DNA of 64,000 nt from positions 1,364,001-1,428,000 of the forward strand of contig NZ_FNTJ01000002.1 in the NCBI RefSeq assembly GCF_900105185.1, in the 5' to 3' direction. Position numbers and translations under genes: made by a program. Origin of the DNA: Pseudomonas saponiphila. GTDB lineage: Bacteria > Pseudomonadota > Gammaproteobacteria > Pseudomonadales > Pseudomonadaceae. Positions 1-10,216 of this stretch are shown here, piece after piece (the stretch's first letter is position 1; each line of letters opens with the position of its first letter). The notes under the pieces are model-generated. The model saw only the letters and a program-made list of their open reading frames with translations. It was not told the DNA's origin and ran no database searches.

Positions 1-6
1 TTCCCT

Positions 7-294
7 TTAGTCGATGACTTTCGGAACCAGATACAGGCCGCTTTCGACCGCTGGTGCGATGGACTGATAAGCCTCGCGATGATTGGACTCGGTCACAACG
101 TCTGCGCGCAGGCGCTGGTTGGCTTCCAGAGGGTGAGCCAGGGGCTCGATACCGTCGGTATCGACTGCCTGCATTTCATCCACCAGCCCGAGAATGCTGT
201 TCAGGGCGGAGGTGATGTGTGGAAGATCGCCTTCATTGAGCTTGATGCTGGCCAAATGAGCGATTTTTTCCACGTCGGAGCGTTCAAGCGCCAT
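7..294 (-). CDS. gatC: Asp-tRNA(Asn)/Glu-tRNA(Gln) amidotransferase subunit C
   Basis: GatC is the small subunit of the cytoplasmic GatCAB complex, which amidates misacylated Glu-tRNA(Gln) and/or Asp-tRNA(Asn). The 95-residue product begins [15 protein letters not shown] and carries the conserved PLAHPLE segment at residues 51-57, the part that in known structures wraps round GatA. Length is normal for the family. The gene reads out of the window leftward, so gatA and gatB are expected just outside it. It diverges from mreB across a 211-bp gap (295-505) that must hold both promoters; I could not assign clear -35/-10 boxes there. Confidence 0.95.
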   Translation of the reverse strand: MALERSDVEKIAHLASIKLNEGDLPHITSALNSILGLVDEMQAVDTDGIEPLAHPLEANQRLRADVVTESNHREAYQSIAPAVESGLYLVPKVID

Positions 295-493
295 GGGATT
301 CTCCAGTGGAAAACAAAAACGGATTTCGTCCGCGTGTTAGATTGTCGGAACACTACCGCATTTCTACGGTCTTATGGCCGCGATTGTGGGGTTTGGTGCA
401 CAGAAAAGCGGCCAATTTAACATATTGGCGCCTTGCCCAAAATCCCTGTCGTTGTTAGAGTTTGCCGCACTTTTTTACCCACGCGTTGCCTAG

Positions 494-1543
<1,050 letters not shown>

Positions 1544-1573
1544 CGTCGCGGCGGGCATCTATGCTGTTGCGCT

Positions 1574-1603
1574 CACAGGCAGCACTTTGCAGTGCTGCCT
1601 GTG
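1574..1603 (+). promoter_or_regulatory. Perfect 13-bp hairpin between mreB and mreC
   Basis: The arms CACAGGCAGCACT and AGTGCTGCCTGTG pair perfectly around a 4-nt TTGC loop, 30 nt after the mreB stop. What follows (GCGTTTATC) is not a run of T, so this is not a classic intrinsic terminator. It could be a weak terminator, or a structure that protects the mreB 3' end and lowers mreC/mreD expression. The structure is seen directly; the role is inferred. Confidence 0.7.
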
Positions 1604-1685
1604 GCGTTTATCTTCTGTCAATCTGCATCCAGGCCGGTTTGATGCCGTATGAATAAACACAACATTTGCCTGGGAGGAGCGGCTT

Positions 1686-2759
1686 ATTAAACCGCTTTTC
1701 GCCAAAGGCCCCTCATTAGGCGTGCGCCTCCTGGTGCTGGTCGTGCTGTCGGTCGCACTGATGGTGGTCGATGCTCGCTTCACACTGCTCAAGCCGGTGC
1801 GTAGCCAGATGTCGCTGGTGCTGATGCAGTCCTACTGGATCACCGACCTGCCGCAGCGGCTATGGCAGGGCGTGGCCAGTCAGTTCGGCAGTCGTACCGA
1901 ACTGGTCGCTGAAAACGAAAAACTCAAGACCGAGAACCTGCTGCTGCAGGGGCGCATGCAAAAACTAGCGGCCCTGACCGAGCAGAACGTGCGTCTGCGC
2001 GAGTTGCTCAATTCCTCGGCGCTGGTCAACGAGAAGGTCGAAGTGGCCGAGTTGATCGGTATGGACCCGAACCCCTTCACCCACCGCATCATCATCAATA
2101 AAGGTGAGCGCGACGGTGTCTTTCTCGGTCAGCCGGTGCTCGATGCCCGTGGCCTGATGGGGCAGGTGGTGGAGTTGATGCCCTACACGTCCCGCGTCCT
2201 GCTGCTCACCGACACCACCCACAGCATTCCGGTACAGGTCAATCGCAACGGCCTGCGCGCAATCGCTAGCGGCACCGGCAACCCGGAGCGCCTGGAGTTG
2301 CGGCATGTGGCCGACACGGCGGATATAAAGGAAGGCGACCTGCTGGTCAGCTCCGGCCTCGGGCAGCGTTTCCCGGCTGGCTATCCGGTGGCCACGGTCA
2401 AGGAAGTGATCCACGACTCCGGCCAGCCGTTCGCCATCGTGCGGGCGGTACCCACTGCCGCGTTGAACCGCAGCCGCTACCTGCTGCTGGTGTTCAGCGA
2501 TCCGCGCACTGCCGAGGAGCGAGCCAACGACGCGGCCCAGGCTCAGGAAGCCCAGGATCAGCAAGGTGGTAGCGTGGCGCCGGTGGTGCCGGCCACGGTG
2601 CCCAAGCCGGCGGCGAACGCTGCTGCACCCGCCAGCGCGGCTCCTGCTGCGCCGGCGACTCCGACCAAGCCTGCGGCCCGTGCTCCGGCCAAACCGGTCC
2701 ATAAACCTGTGGTGAAGCCTGCGGCGGCGGCACCGGCCACCACCGGAGGGAGAGAATAA
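1686..2759 (+). CDS. mreC: Rod-shape-determining protein MreC (probable ATT start)
   Basis: MreC is a bitopic inner-membrane protein whose periplasmic beta domain links MreB filaments to the PBP2/RodA wall synthase. The body has a membrane segment near the N-terminus, a coiled coil (about residues 70-115 with the start used here), the MreC beta domain, and a long Ala/Pro/Lys-rich tail ending at GGRE. The first standard codon is GTG at 1722, but this would begin inside the membrane segment and has no ribosome-binding site. An ATT at 1686 lies 6 nt after GGGAGGAG (1672-1679) and adds KPLFAKGPSLG, the basic N-terminal stretch expected before the membrane helix. I therefore extend the gene to ATT (357 residues); 1722 is the conservative alternative. 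The stop overlaps the mreD start. Confidence 0.85.
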   Translation: MKPLFAKGPSLGVRLLVLVVLSVALMVVDARFTLLKPVRSQMSLVLMQSYWITDLPQRLWQGVASQFGSRTELVAENEKLKTENLLLQGRMQKLAALTEQNVRLRELLNSSALVNEKVEVAELIGMDPNPFTHRIIINKGERDGVFLGQPVLDARGLMGQVVELMPYTSRVLLLTDTTHSIPVQVNRNGLRAIASGTGNPERLELRHVADTADIKEGDLLVSSGLGQRFPAGYPVATVKEVIHDSGQPFAIVRAVPTAALNRSRYLLLVFSDPRTAEERANDAAQAQEAQDQQGGSVAPVVPATVPKPAANAAAPASAAPAAPATPTKPAARAPAKPVHKPVVKPAAAAPATTGGRE

Positions 2760-3250
2760 TGGCGGGCACCCCCTATTCACAAAACGGCTGGATCGTCTGG
2801 CTGACGTTCCTGATCGGCATGTTGCTCAGCGTGTCGCCACTGCCTCAGTTCATGGAAGTCCTGCGCCCGTTGTGGCTGGCCCTGTTGCTGGCTTTCTGGG
2901 CCCTGGCCCTGCCGCACAAGGTCGGCATGGTGACGGCCTGGTGCCTGGGGCTCGCGGAAGACGTGCTCTACGGCACCCTGCTGGGACAGAACGCACTGAT
3001 TCTGACCCTGATCACATTCCTCGTGCTGTCCTTGCAGCAGCGCCTGCGGATGTTCCCGATGTGGCAGCAAAGCCTGGTGATTCTGGTGATCTTCGGTCTG
3101 GCGCAGTTGGTCCAGCTCTGGCTCAGTGCCCTGACCGGCAATCGCCAGCCAACCCTGGCCCTGGTGCTGCCAGCCCTGGTCAGCGCCTTGTTGTGGCCGT
3201 GGGTCAGTTTTGGCCTGCGTGGCTTGCGTCGACGTTTCAAAATCAATTAA
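2759..3250 (+). CDS. mreD: Rod-shape-determining membrane protein MreD
   Basis: MreD is the small polytopic inner-membrane subunit of the Rod complex and partners MreC. The 163-residue product is almost entirely hydrophobic, with five or six predicted membrane segments (for example around residues 10-28, 38-50, 75-95 and 100-120) and a basic C-terminal end ([11 protein letters not shown]). The start codon overlaps the mreC stop (TAATG), which implies translational coupling. The length is typical for the family. Confidence 0.95.
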   Translation: MAGTPYSQNGWIVWLTFLIGMLLSVSPLPQFMEVLRPLWLALLLAFWALALPHKVGMVTAWCLGLAEDVLYGTLLGQNALILTLITFLVLSLQQRLRMFPMWQQSLVILVIFGLAQLVQLWLSALTGNRQPTLALVLPALVSALLWPWVSFGLRGLRRRFKIN

Positions 3251-3293
3251 TTCGGTCAGGCATTGGCCCGCACCTCGACAGGGAGATGTCTTG

Positions 3294-3899
3294 ATGAATC
3301 CGCTTTACCTCGCCTCCGGTTCGCCCCGCCGACGTGAGCTGCTCGCCCAGATCGGCGTGCCGTTCACCGCCATCAGCGCTGACATCGATGAAACGCCGCT
3401 GGCCGACGAATCTGCGGCCGCCTATGTCGAGCGCCTCGCTCGGGGCAAGGCGGCTGCCGGCCGTGCCCTGATCACCAGCAGCGAGTCCCAGGCTCCGGCC
3501 TGTGTGCTGGGAGCCGACACCGCCGTGGTGCTCGATGGACGGATCCTGGGCAAGCCGCGGGACCAGGCCGACGCCCAGGAAATGCTCATGGCGTTGTCCG
3601 GCCGCGAGCATGAAGTGTTGACCGCCATAGCCCTGCTCGACGGCTCGCGCTGCGAGTCGCGAGTGGTGCGCAGCCTGGTGCGTTTTCGTCCCATCTCGGC
3701 AGCCGAAGCGGCGCTCTACTGGGCCAGCGGCGAACCCCGGGACAAAGCCGGTGGTTATGCGATCCAGGGACTTGCAGCGGTGTTTGTCGCAGGGCTCAAT
3801 GGCAGTTATTCCGCCGTGGTCGGCTTGCCGGTATGCGAAACCGCAGAATTGCTCGGCCATTTCGGCATACCCTGTTGGCAAAACCTTCCAGTGCGCTAA
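3294..3899 (+). CDS. maf: Maf-family nucleotide pyrophosphatase
   Basis: Maf proteins hydrolyse non-canonical or modified nucleoside triphosphates (house-cleaning dTTP/UTP or m7GTP pyrophosphatases). The 201-residue product begins [17 protein letters not shown], with the Maf signature [10 protein letters not shown] at residues 8-17, and later has the LGADTAVV and GKPRD motifs. The ATG at 3294 follows an AGGGAGATG ribosome-binding site, and upstream in-frame codons would extend into mreD. It sits between mreD and rng in the usual Pseudomonas order. Whether it is the YhdE (dTTP/UTP) or YceF (m7GTP) subtype is not proven here; position next to mreD and rng favours YhdE. Confidence 0.93.
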   Translation: MNPLYLASGSPRRRELLAQIGVPFTAISADIDETPLADESAAAYVERLARGKAAAGRALITSSESQAPACVLGADTAVVLDGRILGKPRDQADAQEMLMALSGREHEVLTAIALLDGSRCESRVVRSLVRFRPISAAEAALYWASGEPRDKAGGYAIQGLAAVFVAGLNGSYSAVVGLPVCETAELLGHFGIPCWQNLPVR

Positions 3900-3955
3900 A
3901 GCGCCGTGTAAGACAGCTACGGCCTTCTATGAACACGCCTGAACGAGACACTGCC

Positions 3956-5413
3956 ATGAGTGAAGAGATTCTGATCAACATCACGCCGATGGAATCGCGG
4001 GTGGCGGTGGTCGAAAACGGAGTGCTGCAAGAGGTTCACGTCGAGCGCACCCAGCGCCGTGGCATTGTCGGCAACATTTACAAAGGCAAGGTGGTACGGG
4101 TTCTGCCCGGCATGCAGGCGGCCTTCGTCGACATTGGCCTGGATCGCGCGGCATTCATCCATGCCTCGGAAATCTCCACCCGCGAAGGCACGGCGGTGGA
4201 AAGCATCAGCGCCCTGGTCCATGAAGGGCAGAGCCTGGTGGTGCAGGTCACCAAGGATCCCATCGGCACCAAGGGCGCGCGCCTGACCACCCAGTTGTCG
4301 ATTCCCTCGCGCTATCTGGTGTACATGCCCCGCACCGCGCATGTCGGCATCTCGCTGAAGATCGAGGACGAGGCCGAGCGCGAGCGCCTGAAACAGGTGG
4401 TCAGCGACTGCGTGGCCCAGGAGGGCATCAAGGAAGCGGGCGGCTTCATTCTGCGCACCGCCGCCGAGGGGGCCGGTGCCGACGAGATCCTCATGGACAT
4501 CCGCTACCTGCGCCGGTTGTGGGATCAGATCGGTGCGCAGATCAAGACCATCGGCGCGCCCAATGTGATCTATGAAGACCTGGGCCTGGCCTTGCGTACC
4601 CTGCGCGACCTGGTGAACCCGAAGATCGAGAAGATCCGCATCGACTCCCGGGAAACCTTCCAGAAGACCACGCAATTCGTGGCCGAACTGATGCCGGAAA
4701 TTGCCGACCGCCTGGAACACTATCCCGGCGAGCGGCCGATTTTCGACCTGTACGGAGTCGAGGACGAAGTGCAAAGGGCGCTCGAACGCAAGGTGCCGCT
4801 CAAGTCCGGTGGCTATCTGGTGGTGGACCCGGCAGAAGCCATGACCACCATCGACGTCAACACTGGCGCCTTTGTCGGCCATCGCAATCTTGAGGAAACC
4901 ATCTTCAAGACCAACCTCGAGGCCGCCACCGCCATTGCCCGGCAACTGCGCCTGCGCAACCTGGGCGGGATCATCATCATCGACTTCATCGACATGGAAG
5001 ACGAAGAGCACCAGCGCCAGGTACTGCGCACCCTGGAAAAACAGCTGGAGCGCGATCACGCCAAGACCAACATCATCGGCATCACCGAGCTGGGGCTGGT
5101 GCAGATGACCCGCAAGCGTACCCGGGAAAGTCTGGAGCAAGTACTCTGCGAGCCCTGCAGCAGTTGTCAGGGGCGGGGCAAGCTGAAGACCCCGGAAACC
5201 ATCTGTTACGAAATATTCCGCGAAATTCTCCGCGAGGCCCGGGCTTATCAGGCAGAAGGATACCGAGTGCTGGCCAATCAGAAAGTGGTGGATCGTCTGC
5301 TGGACGAAGAGTCGGGCAACGTTGCGGAGTTGGAAGGTTTTATCGGCCGGACCATCAGGTTCCAGGTCGAAACCATGTATTCCCAGGAACAATACGACGT
5401 GGTGCTGCTCTGA
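3956..5413 (+). CDS. rng: Ribonuclease G
   Basis: RNase G is a cytoplasmic endoribonuclease of the RNase E/G family that matures the 5' end of 16S rRNA and cleaves some mRNAs. The 485-residue product starts MSEEILINITPMESRVAVVE, has an S1 RNA-binding region at about residues 38-125, the catalytic domain with acidic motifs TIDVNTGAF and IIIDFIDMED, and the zinc-link CEPCSSC motif near residue 400. It lacks the long C-terminal scaffold of RNase E. ATG 3956 was chosen because the sequence upstream overlaps maf and does not fit the family. Confidence 0.96.
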   Translation: MSEEILINITPMESRVAVVENGVLQEVHVERTQRRGIVGNIYKGKVVRVLPGMQAAFVDIGLDRAAFIHASEISTREGTAVESISALVHEGQSLVVQVTKDPIGTKGARLTTQLSIPSRYLVYMPRTAHVGISLKIEDEAERERLKQVVSDCVAQEGIKEAGGFILRTAAEGAGADEILMDIRYLRRLWDQIGAQIKTIGAPNVIYEDLGLALRTLRDLVNPKIEKIRIDSRETFQKTTQFVAELMPEIADRLEHYPGERPIFDLYGVEDEVQRALERKVPLKSGGYLVVDPAEAMTTIDVNTGAFVGHRNLEETIFKTNLEAATAIARQLRLRNLGGIIIIDFIDMEDEEHQRQVLRTLEKQLERDHAKTNIIGITELGLVQMTRKRTRESLEQVLCEPCSSCQGRGKLKTPETICYEIFREILREARAYQAEGYRVLANQKVVDRLLDEESGNVAELEGFIGRTIRFQVETMYSQEQYDVVLL

Positions 5414-5488
5414 TTCCCCGTGTCTTACCTCAGTGGAAACGGCTGGCTTCAGCTTTTTGGATGACTTTTGCCGTGGGAGCCAACTGAA

Positions 5489-8400
5489 ATGGAGCGGCTG
5501 ATCCGTCTGTTCGCCACGCTGACTCGCTGGGGCCTGGGCCTCTGCGCGTTGCTGTTGGTGGTGATTGCCCTGTACGTCAGTCTGGGTCGGGAGCTGACGC
5601 CGTTGGTGGCCGAATACCAGGCCGAGGTCGAAGCCAAGGTGCAAAAGGCCGTGGGCTTGCCGGTGCAGATCGGCAGCCTGGAGGGGCGTTGGAGCGGCTT
5701 GTCACCGATCCTGCTGGCCCACGATGTGACGGTGGGCGACGGGGCCAATGCCCTGCGCCTGGACCAGGTCAGCGTGGCCCCTGACATGCTCGGCAGTCTG
5801 TTGGCCCGGGACCTGCGCATCGGGCGCCTGGAACTCAGTGGCCTGAGCCTGAGCCTCAAGGAAGGCGTGGACGGCCAGTGGCAATTGCAAGGCCTGCCGA
5901 TGCAGCAGGACCAGCCCATGGATCCGGAGCAACTGCTGACCCGCTTGCAGCAAGTCGCCGAACTCTCCTTGCTGGACAGCCAGGTCACCTTGCTGCCGCA
6001 GGATCATGCGCCGCTGGCCCTGACCTATGTCGGCCTCAACCTGCGCACCGGCCCCAGTCGCCAGCGTCTTGACCTGCGCCTGACCCTGCCGGATGGGCAG
6101 CCCCTGGCCGTCAACCTGCGCACGCGGATTCAGGCGCAGGCATGGCGCGACGCCCAGGCCGAGCTGTACCTGAGCCTGCCGCAAAGCGACTGGTCGCGCT
6201 GGCTGCCGGCGCGTGTCACTCAGCAATGGAAACTCTCCGAACTCAAGGCCGGCGGCGAGCTGTGGCTGAACTGGGCCAAGGGTGGCGTGCAGAGCGCCGC
6301 GCTGCGCCTGAACGCGCCCCAGCTCACTGGCGCCTATGCCGAGCGGACGCCGGTCACCCTGAAGAACCTGGCGTTGAACGCCTTCTTTCAGCGCAGCGAT
6401 CAGGGCCTGCAGGTGCAACTCGACTCCCTGGCGCTGAGCCTTGGCGAGACTCGTTGGGAATCGCGCCTGCAACTGCAGCAAACCCAGGCCGGCGACAACC
6501 GCGAAGAACTCTGGCATCTGCAGGCCGATCGCCTGGACCTGACGCCGCTCACGCCGATCCTCAATGCCCTGGCCCCTCTGCCGGAAGGCCTGGCCACCAC
6601 CATCGAGCGCTTGAAGGTCAGCGGCGGGCTGCGCAACGTGCTGCTCGACTATCGTCCGCAGAACACCGGCGACCAGCGCCTGAGCTTTGCCGCCAACCTG
6701 GATCGGGTCGGCTTCGACGCCTATCACGGCGCTCCGGCGGCCCGCAATGTCAGCGGCAGCATCAGCGGCGACCTGGGGCAGGGCGAGCTGCGCATGGACA
6801 GCAAGGATTTCTCCTTGCACCTGTATCCGATCTTCGCCAAGCCCTGGCAGTACATCCAGGCCAACGCGACCTTGACCTGGAAACTGGACCAGCAAGGTTT
6901 CACCCTGATCGCTCCGTACCTCAAGGTGCTGGGGGAAGAGGGCAAGATTGCCGGCGATTTCCTGATCCGGCTGCACTTCGACCACAGCCAGGAAGACTAC
7001 ATGGACCTGCGGGTCGGCCTGGTGGAGGGCGATGGCCGCTACACCGCCAAGTACCTGCCCCAGGTGCTCAGCCCAGCGCTGGATGAATGGCTGCGCACGG
7101 CGATTCTCAAGGGCGCGGTGGATGAGGGCTTCTTCCAGTACCAGGGCTCGCTGAACCATGACGCCATCGAAGCGGCCCGTAGCATCAGCCTGTTCTTCAA
7201 GGTGCATGACGCCGAATTGGCCTTCCAGCCAGGCTGGCCGCACCTGAGCAAGATCAGTGGCGATGTGTTCGTCGAAGACAGTGGCGTGCGCATCGTCGCC
7301 AGCAAGGGCCAGCTGTTGGATACCAAGGTGCGGGATGTCTTCGTCAACATTCCTCATGTGGCCAGCGGGCACAGCAGCCACATGCTGATCGACGGCAGTT
7401 TTGCCGGCGGCCTGGGCGACGGAGTGAAGATCCTGCAGGAGGCGCCGATCGGCACCGCCTCGACCTTTGCCGGCTGGCAGGGCGAGGGCGATCTGCAGGG
7501 CAAGCTGAATCTGGACATCCCGCTGGTCAAGGGCGAAGAGCCGAAGATCGTGGTGGATTTCAAGACCGACAAGGCGCGCCTCAAGCTCAGTGAGCCGTCG
7601 CTGGAGTTGAGTCAGCTCAAGGGCGACTTCCGCTTTGACAGCAGCAAGGGGCTCAGTGGCGAGGGCATCAGTGCCCAGGCCTTCGACCGGCCGGTGACCG
7701 CGCAGATTTTCGCCGATGGCAAGCCTGGCAAGCCCAATACGCGGGTGGTGGCCAAGGGGCAGGTGGCAATCAAGAAACTCACCGATTGGCTGCAGGTCAG
7801 CCAGCCGTTGCCGGTATCTGGCGAGCTGCCCTATCAGTTGCAACTGAACCTCGATGGCGCCGACAGCCAGTTGATGGTCAGTTCCAGTCTCAAGGGGGTG
7901 GCGGTGGACCTGCCGGCACCGTTCGGCATGAGCGCCAGTACTGGCCGCAACAGTGTGTTCCGCATGACCCTGCAAGGGGCCGAGCGTCGCTACTGGTTCG
8001 ATTACGGCGAGCTGGCCGACTTCACCTTCGCCGCCCCCAGCGGCAAGTTCGGCGAGGGCCGTGGCGAACTGTTTCTCGGTGACGGCGCGGCCTTGCTGCC
8101 CACCAGCAAAGGGCTGCGGGTGCGGGGGATCTTGTCCGAGCTGGATGTCGAGCCCTGGAAGAACCTGGTGGACCGCTATGCGGGGAAGGACCCGGGGGGC
8201 AGCGCCAAGCAGTTGCTCAGCAGTGCTGACTTCAAGGTCGGAACCCTCAGCGCCTTTGGCACTCGCCTGGATCAGGTCAACCTGCAGCTGACCCGGCAGC
8301 CCGCCGCCTGGACGTTGCAGATTGACAGCCAGCAGGCCAAGGGCAATGTCGGCATCCCCGATGCCAAGGCGGCGCCGATGGCGATCAATATGCAGTACGT

Positions 8401-9292
8401 GCGTTTGCCGGCCGCGGACCCTACGGCGCAAGCCGACGAGAATGCACCCGATCCGCTGGCTTCGGTGGACCCCAAGAATGTGCCGCCGCTGGATATCGCC
8501 ATCGAGCAGCTGTTCCAGGGCCCGGACCTGATCGGCCGCTGGGCGCTCAAGGTGCGTCCTACCGCCAAGGGCATGAGCTTCAACAGCCTGGACCTGGGGC
8601 TCAAGGGCATGCAGCTGCAAGGCGAAGGTGGTTGGGAAGGCCAGGCCGGTGCCAGCAATAGCTGGTACCGCGGGCGCATTGGTGGCAAGAACCTGGCCGA
8701 CGTGCTCAAGGGCTGGGGCTTTGCACCCACGGTGACCAGCGAAGACTTTCATCTGGATGTTGACGGGCGCTGGCCCGGCTCGCCGGCCTGGGTCGGCCTC
8801 AAGCGCTACTCCGGCAGCCTGGACGCAACATTGCGCAAGGGCCAGTTCGTTGAAGTCGAGGGCGGCGCCCAGGCGCTACGGGTATTCGGCCTGCTGAACT
8901 TCAACTCCATCGGCCGGCGCCTGCGCCTGGACTTCTCCGATCTGTTCGGCAAGGGGTTGAGCTACGACCGGGTGCGTGGCGTGCTGGTGGCAAGTAACGG
9001 TGTCTATGTCACCCGCGAACCCATCACGCTGACCGGGCCGTCGAGCAATCTGGAGCTCAATGGCACCCTGGACATGGTGGCCGATCAGGTGGACGCCAAG
9101 TTGCTGGTGACCTTGCCGGTGACCAACAACCTGCCGATCGCCGCACTGATTGTCGGCGCGCCGGCGGTGGGTGGGGCGCTGTTCCTCATCGACAAGCTGA
9201 TCGGTGACCGCGTGGCGCGCTTCGCCAGCGTCAAGTACAACGTCAAGGGGCCGTGGAAAGAGCCGAAAATCACCTTCGACAAGCCGTTTTGA
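5489..9292 (+). CDS. yhdP: AsmA-like envelope phospholipid-transport protein YhdP
   Basis: YhdP is a very large AsmA-family protein, anchored in the inner membrane and spanning the periplasm. In E. coli, YhdP with TamB and YdbH moves phospholipids to the outer membrane. The 1,267-residue product has one membrane segment near residues 14-32 (LGLCALLLVVIALYVSL) and then a long run of beta-rich repeats with the DUF3971 and AsmA-like C-terminal regions. Length matches E. coli YhdP closely. The start at 5489 (MERLIRLF) gives the expected short cytoplasmic lead. It follows rng, as in many gammaproteobacteria. Confidence 0.93.
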   Translation: MERLIRLFATLTRWGLGLCALLLVVIALYVSLGRELTPLVAEYQAEVEAKVQKAVGLPVQIGSLEGRWSGLSPILLAHDVTVGDGANALRLDQVSVAPDMLGSLLARDLRIGRLELSGLSLSLKEGVDGQWQLQGLPMQQDQPMDPEQLLTRLQQVAELSLLDSQVTLLPQDHAPLALTYVGLNLRTGPSRQRLDLRLTLPDGQPLAVNLRTRIQAQAWRDAQAELYLSLPQSDWSRWLPARVTQQWKLSELKAGGELWLNWAKGGVQSAALRLNAPQLTGAYAERTPVTLKNLALNAFFQRSDQGLQVQLDSLALSLGETRWESRLQLQQTQAGDNREELWHLQADRLDLTPLTPILNALAPLPEGLATTIERLKVSGGLRNVLLDYRPQNTGDQRLSFAANLDRVGFDAYHGAPAARNVSGSISGDLGQGELRMDSKDFSLHLYPIFAKPWQYIQANATLTWKLDQQGFTLIAPYLKVLGEEGKIAGDFLIRLHFDHSQEDYMDLRVGLVEGDGRYTAKYLPQVLSPALDEWLRTAILKGAVDEGFFQYQGSLNHDAIEAARSISLFFKVHDAELAFQPGWPHLSKISGDVFVEDSGVRIVASKGQLLDTKVRDVFVNIPHVASGHSSHMLIDGSFAGGLGDGVKILQEAPIGTASTFAGWQGEGDLQGKLNLDIPLVKGEEPKIVVDFKTDKARLKLSEPSLELSQLKGDFRFDSSKGLSGEGISAQAFDRPVTAQIFADGKPGKPNTRVVAKGQVAIKKLTDWLQVSQPLPVSGELPYQLQLNLDGADSQLMVSSSLKGVAVDLPAPFGMSASTGRNSVFRMTLQGAERRYWFDYGELADFTFAAPSGKFGEGRGELFLGDGAALLPTSKGLRVRGILSELDVEPWKNLVDRYAGKDPGGSAKQLLSSADFKVGTLSAFGTRLDQVNLQLTRQPAAWTLQIDSQQAKGNVGIPDAKAAPMAINMQYVRLPAADPTAQADENAPDPLASVDPKNVPPLDIAIEQLFQGPDLIGRWALKVRPTAKGMSFNSLDLGLKGMQLQGEGGWEGQAGASNSWYRGRIGGKNLADVLKGWGFAPTVTSEDFHLDVDGRWPGSPAWVGLKRYSGSLDATLRKGQFVEVEGGAQALRVFGLLNFNSIGRRLRLDFSDLFGKGLSYDRVRGVLVASNGVYVTREPITLTGPSSNLELNGTLDMVADQVDAKLLVTLPVTNNLPIAALIVGAPAVGGALFLIDKLIGDRVARFASVKYNVKGPWKEPKITFDKPF

Positions 9293-9350
9293 GAATCCTC
9301 GATGCGTGCCCATGGAGTAGCATGGCGGCCTACCCAACACGGAGTGCGCC

Positions 9351-10190
9351 ATGTCTCTTGCGGTGATTCAAATGGTCAGCCAGAGCGATGTTCTGGCCAA
9401 TCTGCAGCAGGCCCGCAGCCTGCTCGAACGCGCCGCCGAAGGTGGCGCCAGGCTGGCGGTGCTGCCGGAAAACTTCGCCGCCATGGGCCGCCGCGACATG
9501 GCCGCCATCGGTCGCGCCGAAGCCCTGGGCGAGGGACCGATCCTGCCGTGGTTGAAACAGACCGCCCGCGACCTCAGGTTATGGATTGTCGCCGGCACCC
9601 TGCCGCTGCCACCCGAGCATCAGCCCGATGCCAAGTCCAACGCCTGTTCGTTGCTGGTGGATGACCAGGGACAGTGGGTGGCGCGCTACGACAAGTTGCA
9701 CCTGTTCGACGTCGACGTGGCCGACAATCGCGGCCGCTATCGCGAATCCGATGACTATGCTCATGGAAACCGCGTGGTGGTGGCGGATACGCCAGTAGGA
9801 CGGGTAGGGCTGACGGTTTGCTATGACCTGCGCTTTCCCGAGCTGTACAGCGAGCTGCGCGCTGCCGGTGCCGAGTTGATTACCGCGCCTTCGGCGTTTA
9901 CCGCGGTCACCGGTGCAGCCCACTGGGAGGTGCTGATCCGGGCCCGGGCCATCGAGACCCAGTGCTATGTACTGGCGGCAGCCCAGGGCGGCGTGCACCC
10001 GGGCCCGCGGGAAACCTACGGCCACGCGGCGATCGTCGACCCCTGGGGGCGAGTGCTGGCGCAGCAGGATCAAGGTGAGGCTGTGCTGTTGGCCGAGCGC
10101 GACAGCAGTGAACAGGCGTCCATCCGGGCGCGGATGCCGGTGTTCAGTCACCGGCGCATTTTCTCGCAAGGCGTTCAACGGCTTGCATAA
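9351..10190 (+). CDS. Carbon-nitrogen hydrolase (Nit1/deaminated glutathione amidase type)
   Basis: This is a nitrilase-superfamily amidase. The Glu-Lys-Cys triad is visible: E40 in LPENF, the lysine in YDKLHLFD (about residue 113) and the cysteine in VCYDLRFPE (about 147). The 279-residue length and the [11 protein letters not shown] motif fit the Nit1/YbeM branch, which hydrolyses deaminated glutathione, an inference by family only. ATG 9351 follows a GGAG-containing leader. It lies between yhdP and tldD in the conserved order, and the functional link to those genes is not obvious. Confidence 0.88.
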   Translation: MSLAVIQMVSQSDVLANLQQARSLLERAAEGGARLAVLPENFAAMGRRDMAAIGRAEALGEGPILPWLKQTARDLRLWIVAGTLPLPPEHQPDAKSNACSLLVDDQGQWVARYDKLHLFDVDVADNRGRYRESDDYAHGNRVVVADTPVGRVGLTVCYDLRFPELYSELRAAGAELITAPSAFTAVTGAAHWEVLIRARAIETQCYVLAAAQGGVHPGPRETYGHAAIVDPWGRVLAQQDQGEAVLLAERDSSEQASIRARMPVFSHRRIFSQGVQRLA

Positions 10191-10216
10191 GTACGACGAA
10201 TTTAAGGCCAAAGCAT

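Noticed and set aside
5702..8752. 1,016-residue open frame antisense to yhdP
   Set aside because: Long antisense frames are common in high-GC genes with biased third codon positions. It has no ribosome-binding site and no family resemblance, while yhdP is well supported.
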